Origin: Rhodoferax sp. AJA081-3
GTDB lineage: Bacteria > Pseudomonadota > Gammaproteobacteria > Burkholderiales > Burkholderiaceae_C
Reading direction: 5' to 3'
DNA length: 64,000 bases
NCBI RefSeq assembly: GCF_017798165.1
Contig: NZ_CP059068.1
Span: 2,356,001 to 2,420,000 of the forward strand
The notes under the pieces are model-generated. The model did no database searches and was not told the origin of the DNA. It saw only the letters and a list, made by a program, of their open reading frames with translations. A program made the translations under genes and the position numbers. Position 1 is the stretch's first letter; every line of letters begins with the position of its first letter. Positions 60,201 to 64,000 of the stretch are shown piece after piece.

Positions 60201-60448
60201 TTGTGCGCGACATGCTGGACGACAGCGCCGATGCCGCCATCGTGCACGCCGTCATCGCGCTGGGCCACACCCTGGGCTTCAAGGTGGTGGCTGAAGGCGT
60301 GGAGAACCTGCCCACCGCCCAGACGTTGACGGCGCTGGGCTGCGACGAACTGCAGGGCTACTGCTTCAGCAGGCCACTGGCCGTGCCGGAGTTCCAGGAG
60401 TGGGTGCGCAACCATGGGGCGCCGGTGCAGCGCCGGCGGGGTGGCTGA
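57257..60448 (+). CDS. GGDEF-EAL protein with HAMP and PAS domains
   Basis: This 1063-residue protein has a membrane helix (about 16-38), a periplasmic sensor (about 45-300), a second helix, a HAMP domain (about 325-375), two PAS-like segments (about 395-500 and 510-625), a GGDEF domain with intact GGDEF at 705-709, and an EAL domain with intact EAL at 834-836. So it could both make and break c-di-GMP. It is divergent from amt by 108 bp. It probably links an external signal to motility or attachment. Confidence 0.9.
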   Translation: MLSKLSQWLGHLSVGRKLTLIYLLDLTAVIYVSGILIHEKYLAIDFARKEIVGTAYTEVVRQNLMDVFLDTRSATRDSAATLRLEDARQQHDERLHTEAMASRFAETLNSLQTATAPNQSASATGVQQGALLAQGRDLLTTIGNQSNLILDPDLDSYYVMSLAVLRFPELLQVLHDAHDFMQNWGSPQTGKNQAAQLLTLVGRLDAVLTGMESDYDQAWAAGSPQLAQALKASRTALHSQARGYQNALEEAANKPDTAHLITRAEGAMHQATLAALDEAWRVAVVELHALLKTRVEQLFARMWLHLGTALLLLGSILSLVYLVASQIARPLQALAKVADQVRRSADYTHRAHWTSSDEIGSLVTAFNDMLAQLDRDRIIQQEQAALAGAAQAQRELVEGFPTPMVVTSVPDHEVLHANAPALAWLGDIRRDPWAPGLEPHVRARFFQRLADHGTVDEFEVRWLAGATPSWAVLSARRLQYQGREAVLTAFTPINKLKLLEQRLELWAKVFEASSESIVIMNAQRQVISVNQSFCRSTFYDFHEVIGADFATLVDSPQALQWMQQPEKDAWQGEVMMRRMTGDSYQAWLMVSAVYKGSTSGEVVNFIATSIDITDRKAHEERIHFLAHHDVLTELPNRSLCQQRLGEALTQARSSGEKVAVLFIDLDRFKTINDTLGHHIGDGLLRIVARRLSQAVRADDTVSRLGGDEFVIVMRHVRDHEELDAMVNHRLIPTIRQTAVVEGHSIVVSCSVGVAVFPDDAANHDELMRRADAAMYEAKAAGRDMARFFSTETDQRLLARQTMEAQLRMALERGEFNLHYQPRLCARTRRMLGAEALLRWTNPVLGTISPAEFIPLAEETGLIKSIGLWVLEEACQQWMQFQSHGLFERKQLSVNLSAAQLADPDLVGQLQQILERTRLPAAQLELELTESHLMDNPSAAQEQVSALKALGVHIAIDDFGTGYSSLAYLKRFEIDILKVDQSFVRDMLDDSADAAIVHAVIALGHTLGFKVVAEGVENLPTAQTLTALGCDELQGYCFSRPLAVPEFQEWVRNHGAPVQRRRGG

Positions 60449-60453
60449 GGTTT

Positions 60454-61221
60454 TCAGTCCGCATACTTTTCGTACATGCTGGCCGCGCGCTTGGTGCGCA
60501 CTTCACCTAACCGCGTCCACAACAGCTCGGCCCGGGCCTTGTCGGCTTCGACGTATTGCCGGCTCAACATCAGGTAGTAGTCCCGCACCACGATGGGGGG
60601 CTCCAGCTTGACCACATTGCTGATGCTGTTGCGCCGCAGAAAGGCGTCGGCCGAGTCCTCCAGCGTGGCATAGGCCGATATACGCCCCAGCCTGAGCTTG
60701 GCAAAGTTCTGCTCGGTGCCGCGGCCGCCGTCGTCTACGGTCAGGCCCATTTTCTTGAGGTCTTCACCGATGGAGAAGCTGAAGTTGATGCCCACCGGCG
60801 CACGCCCGTTCGTCAATTGCGCGCCATCCCAGGCGACATCACTGGTCGCCATTTTGTAGAAGCTGTAGTTGTTGCTGGCGATGCGGCGTTGCCGGTCGGG
60901 CTTGCCCTGGTGCAGGGGGTACAGGCCATATTGCAGGCGCTCCTCCCGGTAAGAAAAGATGAAGGCACCGTCCAAACGGCCAGCCTGCATCTCCACCAGC
61001 AGCCGCTGCGCAGGCATGCGGACAAAACTCACCTTCACATCCGCCGCCGCAGCGGCTTCACGTATGAGTTCTACCGCAACACCCGGGGCCGGCGCCAACT
61101 GCTCGCCGTTGCCCATCTGGTAGGGGAAATTCTCCACGTCCGAAAAGCCCAGGCGCACCGGTTCGGCGGTGAAACCGTGCAACGAGACCGTCACCAAAAC
61201 AATGCCCAGCAGGATACGCAT
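60454..61221 (-). CDS. Periplasmic solute-binding protein (SBP_bac_3-like)
   Basis: This 255-residue protein has a signal peptide (about 1-19) and the fold of family 3 binding proteins (APGVAVELIREAAAAADVKV, MPAQRLLVEMQAGRLDGAF and SADAFLRRN). It has no ABC-transporter neighbours and starts no operon, so it may serve a sensor instead of transport. It converges with the GGDEF-EAL gene, six bp apart. The ligand is unknown. Confidence 0.8.
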   Translation of the reverse strand: MRILLGIVLVTVSLHGFTAEPVRLGFSDVENFPYQMGNGEQLAPAPGVAVELIREAAAAADVKVSFVRMPAQRLLVEMQAGRLDGAFIFSYREERLQYGLYPLHQGKPDRQRRIASNNYSFYKMATSDVAWDGAQLTNGRAPVGINFSFSIGEDLKKMGLTVDDGGRGTEQNFAKLRLGRISAYATLEDSADAFLRRNSISNVVKLEPPIVVRDYYLMLSRQYVEADKARAELLWTRLGEVRTKRAASMYEKYAD

Positions 61222-61325
61222 TCAGTGCCCCTTGAGATGGCACTCCCTGATTGGCCCAGCTTACGCCATTCGTTTGCTGCGCGCAACACAGTGCGCATGG
61301 GCTGCGCAGACCGTATGCCCCAGTG

Positions 61326-61385
61326 ATTGCTATAAAACATATAGCTACACATTCATATATCTCGGGGGCTACAGGCTCATTTGGC
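61326..61385 (+). repeat. Dispersed GGGGGCTA repeat, copy 7 (upstream of the cyclase gene)
   Basis: ATTGCTATAAAACATATAGC followed by TCTCGGGGGCTACAGGCTC and ATTTGGC. It ends about 30 bp before the cyclase start, so it forms much of the cyclase leader. The arm (GCTATA...TATAGC) is perfect. Confidence 0.75.
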
Positions 61386-61415
61386 TTAAGCCGTCGACTG
61401 GAGTACCATTTTCCG

Positions 61416-62831
61416 ATGAGCGCCACAGAAGCCCGGTTCGCGGTATTACGCCAGTCCGCCGATTCCTCGGTGGTGGCCGCTATCGAACAGTTGGTTGCCC
61501 AGGGGACGGATGCGGCGTTGAACCGCATCAACGTGCCGGCCTTGGCACACCAACGCGGCTGGGACGAAGAAGCCGCCATTGCCGCTTTTCTGCACGCCGC
61601 CCGGCTGGGCCTGTTTGACCTTTCCTGGAATGTACTGTGCCCCGGCTGCGGCGGCGTGTTGTCGTCCAACGCCACGCTGAAGACGGTGGACAGGCTCGCC
61701 TACTCCTGCGCACTGTGCGCCGCCGGTTACGAGCCCACGCTGGATGAGATGGTAGAGGTGGTCTTTACCGTCAACCCGCGTGTGCGGCACATTGCTGCCC
61801 ATGCCCCGCACCGGTTGCCCCAGTGGGACTACATGCGGCAAATTTTCTGGGGCTCGGGTTTCCGAATTCCCGACGGCGAGGCTTTCGACCAGTTGCTGCA
61901 AGACATCGTCATCGAGTCGGTCGAACTGCCTGCGGGCGAAAAAGCCTACCTGTCTGTGCAACTGCCAGCACAGTTTGTCATCGTGTTTGACCCGGTCACC
62001 CATTCCGCCCATTTTCTGGATGTGCAGGGTGAGCCCACCCGTGAACGCCAAAGCCTGGAGGTGGTGTTCAACAACGTACACGCCCCCACCGGCACCGTGA
62101 CCATGCGCCCGGGGCCACTGCGGCTGACGCTGGACAACCAGACCACCGAACGCACCCTGCCTGCGGTCTATATTGCAGGGGATGCCCTGCACCACCTGCT
62201 GGGCAACCGCGGGCCGTTTCTGACCGCCAAACGCCTGCTGACCAACCAGACCTTCCGCGACATCTACAAGGCCGAAACCCTGGACATCGACCAGCGGCTC
62301 AAGATCACCAGCCTCACCTTTTTGTTTACCGACCTGCGCGCGTCTACCGAGCTGTACGAGCGGGTGGGCGACCTGGTGGCCTATGACATGGTGCGCGCCC
62401 ACTTCCAGGTACTGAATGCCGTGGTGGCCGCCCAGGCCGGTGCCGTGGTCAAGACGATTGGCGATGCGGTGATGGCCACTTTTGCCAGCCCCGACCATGC
62501 CATGGCCGCCGCCCTGGGCATGCGCGAAGCCATGCGGATACTCAATGCCCAGAGCAGTGGGCGTGAAGACCTGGTGCTCAAAATTGGCCTGCACGAAGGC
62601 CCTTGCCTGGCCGTATCGCTGAACGACCGGCTGGATTACTTTGGTCAGGCCGTCAACATCGCTGCGCGGGTGCAGGGGCTGGCCACGTCCAGTTCCATCT
62701 TTGCAACCGAACCCGTGGTCGACTATCCCGGCGTGGCCAGCCTGCTGCAGGCGGCAGGCCTGACAGCGCAGGCGCAGAGCCACCAGTTGCGCGGCATTGC
62801 GAATGCGCTGACGGTGTTTGAGATTCCCTAA
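61416..62831 (+). CDS. Class III adenylate/guanylate cyclase with zinc-ribbon-like N-part
   Basis: This 471-residue protein ends in a class III cyclase domain (about 300-445) with the metal Asp in FLFTDLRAS and the second in KTIGDAVMATF. The N-terminal half (DUF5939-like) has C75-P-G-C78 and C98-x2-C101, a probable zinc ribbon. No membrane segment is seen, so it is cytoplasmic. The ATG at 61416 is used; an earlier in-frame codon lies within the repeat region. The product may be cAMP or cGMP. Confidence 0.85.
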   Translation: MSATEARFAVLRQSADSSVVAAIEQLVAQGTDAALNRINVPALAHQRGWDEEAAIAAFLHAARLGLFDLSWNVLCPGCGGVLSSNATLKTVDRLAYSCALCAAGYEPTLDEMVEVVFTVNPRVRHIAAHAPHRLPQWDYMRQIFWGSGFRIPDGEAFDQLLQDIVIESVELPAGEKAYLSVQLPAQFVIVFDPVTHSAHFLDVQGEPTRERQSLEVVFNNVHAPTGTVTMRPGPLRLTLDNQTTERTLPAVYIAGDALHHLLGNRGPFLTAKRLLTNQTFRDIYKAETLDIDQRLKITSLTFLFTDLRASTELYERVGDLVAYDMVRAHFQVLNAVVAAQAGAVVKTIGDAVMATFASPDHAMAAALGMREAMRILNAQSSGREDLVLKIGLHEGPCLAVSLNDRLDYFGQAVNIAARVQGLATSSSIFATEPVVDYPGVASLLQAAGLTAQAQSHQLRGIANALTVFEIP

Positions 62832-62852
62832 CGCTGCAGTGGGGCGCGCAGA

Positions 62853-63863
62853 TCAGGTCATTAAAGCCACTGCGCCTGCAAACGTAAAAAACGCCGCCGC
62901 GGTGGATACCAGGATGATGCGTGCAATACGCCCGTTGTCCGCCCCAAAACGCTCAGCCAGCAGCGACACGTTGCTGGCGCTGGGCAGGGCCGCCAGCAAC
63001 ACCAGCACGGTCAGCGCAAAACGGTCCATGTGCACGCCCATCTGAATGGCGCCCGCGCCCACCAGCAAGACCAGCAGCGGGTGCAAAAACAGCTTGATGG
63101 CGGCCACCGGCACCACTTCCATCCAATGCACGGCGTGGCTCTTGTCCTCCTTAGCCAACATCTGGGAGCGGGCCAGCACCGCGCCAATGGTGAACAGCGC
63201 CACCGGCGAGGCCGCATCCGCCAACAAACCCACGGTTTGCACCACGGGCTTGGGAAATTCCAACTGCAGGGCCGACACCAGCGCGCCCAGCAGAATGGAC
63301 CAGGGCATGGGGTTGGTGGCTACACCTTTGAGCGCATTTTTGGCCGCCTGCGCCGCCGATGCATCACCGGGGCCATGGCTACCCAGGCGTGACAGCGCTA
63401 TACACAGCGAGGTGGTGATCACCATGTCCACCAGGATGGTCACGATGGCTGGCCCGGCGGCCTTGGGGCCTAACAAGGCCACCAGCAGCGGCACCCCCAT
63501 AAAGCCGGTATTGGGAAAAGCCCCCACCAAGGCGCCAAAGGACGCGTCGTTCCAACCGATACGGCCGTGCCGCGTGACCGCCACCACAAAACCCACCATG
63601 ACCAGGGCACACAGCAGATAGGTCAGCGCCACACTGGGGTCCAGCAATTGCGCAATCGGCGTGGTGGCGCCAAAGCGGTACAACATGCAAGGCAGCGCAA
63701 AAAACAGCACAAAGGTGTTGAGACCCGGGATCGCGGCGATGGGCAACATGCCCCGGCGTGCGGCGATGAATCCGCACAAAACCAGGGCAAAGAAGGGGAA
63801 GGTGACGGTCAGGATTTGCAGCACGGTTTGATTGTCCGGTATTTCCGGTCGCCTCCCCAGCAT
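62853..63863 (-). CDS. AEC-family (auxin efflux carrier-like) transporter
   Basis: This 336-residue protein has ten predicted helices and the family FPNTGFMGVPLLVALLG and LPSASNVSLLAERFGAD motifs. It is a bacterial permease, often for malate or other carboxylates (MdcF-like), but the substrate is not certain. It converges with the cyclase gene, 21 bp apart. An internal start near residue 14 is possible. Confidence 0.87.
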   Translation of the reverse strand: MLGRRPEIPDNQTVLQILTVTFPFFALVLCGFIAARRGMLPIAAIPGLNTFVLFFALPCMLYRFGATTPIAQLLDPSVALTYLLCALVMVGFVVAVTRHGRIGWNDASFGALVGAFPNTGFMGVPLLVALLGPKAAGPAIVTILVDMVITTSLCIALSRLGSHGPGDASAAQAAKNALKGVATNPMPWSILLGALVSALQLEFPKPVVQTVGLLADAASPVALFTIGAVLARSQMLAKEDKSHAVHWMEVVPVAAIKLFLHPLLVLLVGAGAIQMGVHMDRFALTVLVLLAALPSASNVSLLAERFGADNGRIARIILVSTAAAFFTFAGAVALMT

Positions 63864-63880
63864 CTAGCCCTCAGCAGCCA

Positions 63881-63938
63881 AACTATCATTTAGATAGCGA
63901 TTCAGTCATATTCGACGGGGGCTAGGGGCCGATTTGAC
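63881..63938 (+). repeat. Dispersed GGGGGCTA repeat, copy 8 (near the right edge)
   Basis: AACTATCATTTAGATAGCG followed by TTCGACGGGGGCTAGGGGCC and GATTTGAC. It lies upstream of the minus-strand AEC gene, still in the + orientation, and is close to copy 1 in its 3' block. Confidence 0.75.
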
Positions 63939-64000
63939 ATACAAGCCCTCGGCCAGCCCACAAACGGGCCGCTGCGTGCCGCCGCCCACCCCAGCCGCAG

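Overview
The window is about 64 kb of a GC-rich betaproteobacterial chromosome. Gene content and order (flhDC-motAB-cheY-flhBAF-flhG-fliA, then flgNMA divergent from flgB-L) and a dispersed roughly 60-bp repeat ending in GGGGGCTA suggest the Comamonadaceae, near Rhodoferax/Polaromonas; this placement is an inference. No rRNA, tRNA, CRISPR array, prophage or replication origin was seen.

Region 1 (1-24057) is a nearly uninterrupted flagellar locus. It starts with the 3' end of a flagellin gene, then the master regulator flhDC, the stator motAB, one cheY, the export gate genes flhBA, the SRP-like GTPase gene flhF, a degenerate flhG without a Walker A motif, and fliA (sigma28). flgN, flgM and flgA face the other way, behind a textbook sigma28 promoter for flgMN. 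The rod-hook-ring-junction operon flgBCDEFGHIJKL follows and ends in an HDOD-domain gene. A sigma28-like promoter also lies in the 404-bp gap in front of flhDC.

Region 2 (24054-35147) is accessory metabolism: a TacA/TacT-type toxin-antitoxin pair, a MocR-type regulator divergent from a LysE exporter and a DMT exporter across nested inverted repeats, then a PLP aminotransferase, a GST, a PhzF-family protein, a VOC protein, two unknown exported proteins and an exported protein of 14 propeller-like repeats. The DMT-aminotransferase gap holds two long hairpins with different stems but the same 24-nt tip in inverted orientation, the least explained structure here.

Region 3 (35203-39985) is a redox module: a PepSY protein with an OmpR-type two-component system, divergent from genes for an SHP-type cytochrome c, a diheme cytochrome c and a ferric-reductase-like flavocytochrome. 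A four-half-site array with 11-bp spacing lies between the two operons.

Region 4 (40053-51741) is mostly housekeeping: a histidine phosphatase, an orphan sensor kinase, a creatininase-family amidohydrolase, a DUF167 gene whose start codon was hit by an IS256-family element (9-bp target duplication, frameshifted transposase), a DsbD/ScsB-like protein, a CoA-binding protein, a 379-bp palindromic element, hemE and priA.

Region 5 (51837-64000) is signalling and transport: a HAMP histidine kinase, a LytS/LytTR pair, an ammonium transporter, a large GGDEF-EAL protein, a periplasmic solute-binding protein, a class III nucleotide cyclase and an AEC transporter.

The 60-bp repeat recurs at least eight times, always in the same orientation. 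Five copies lie within genes, where they encode a lipoprotein start and signal peptide, a signal-peptide core, a membrane helix, a linker and a loop.
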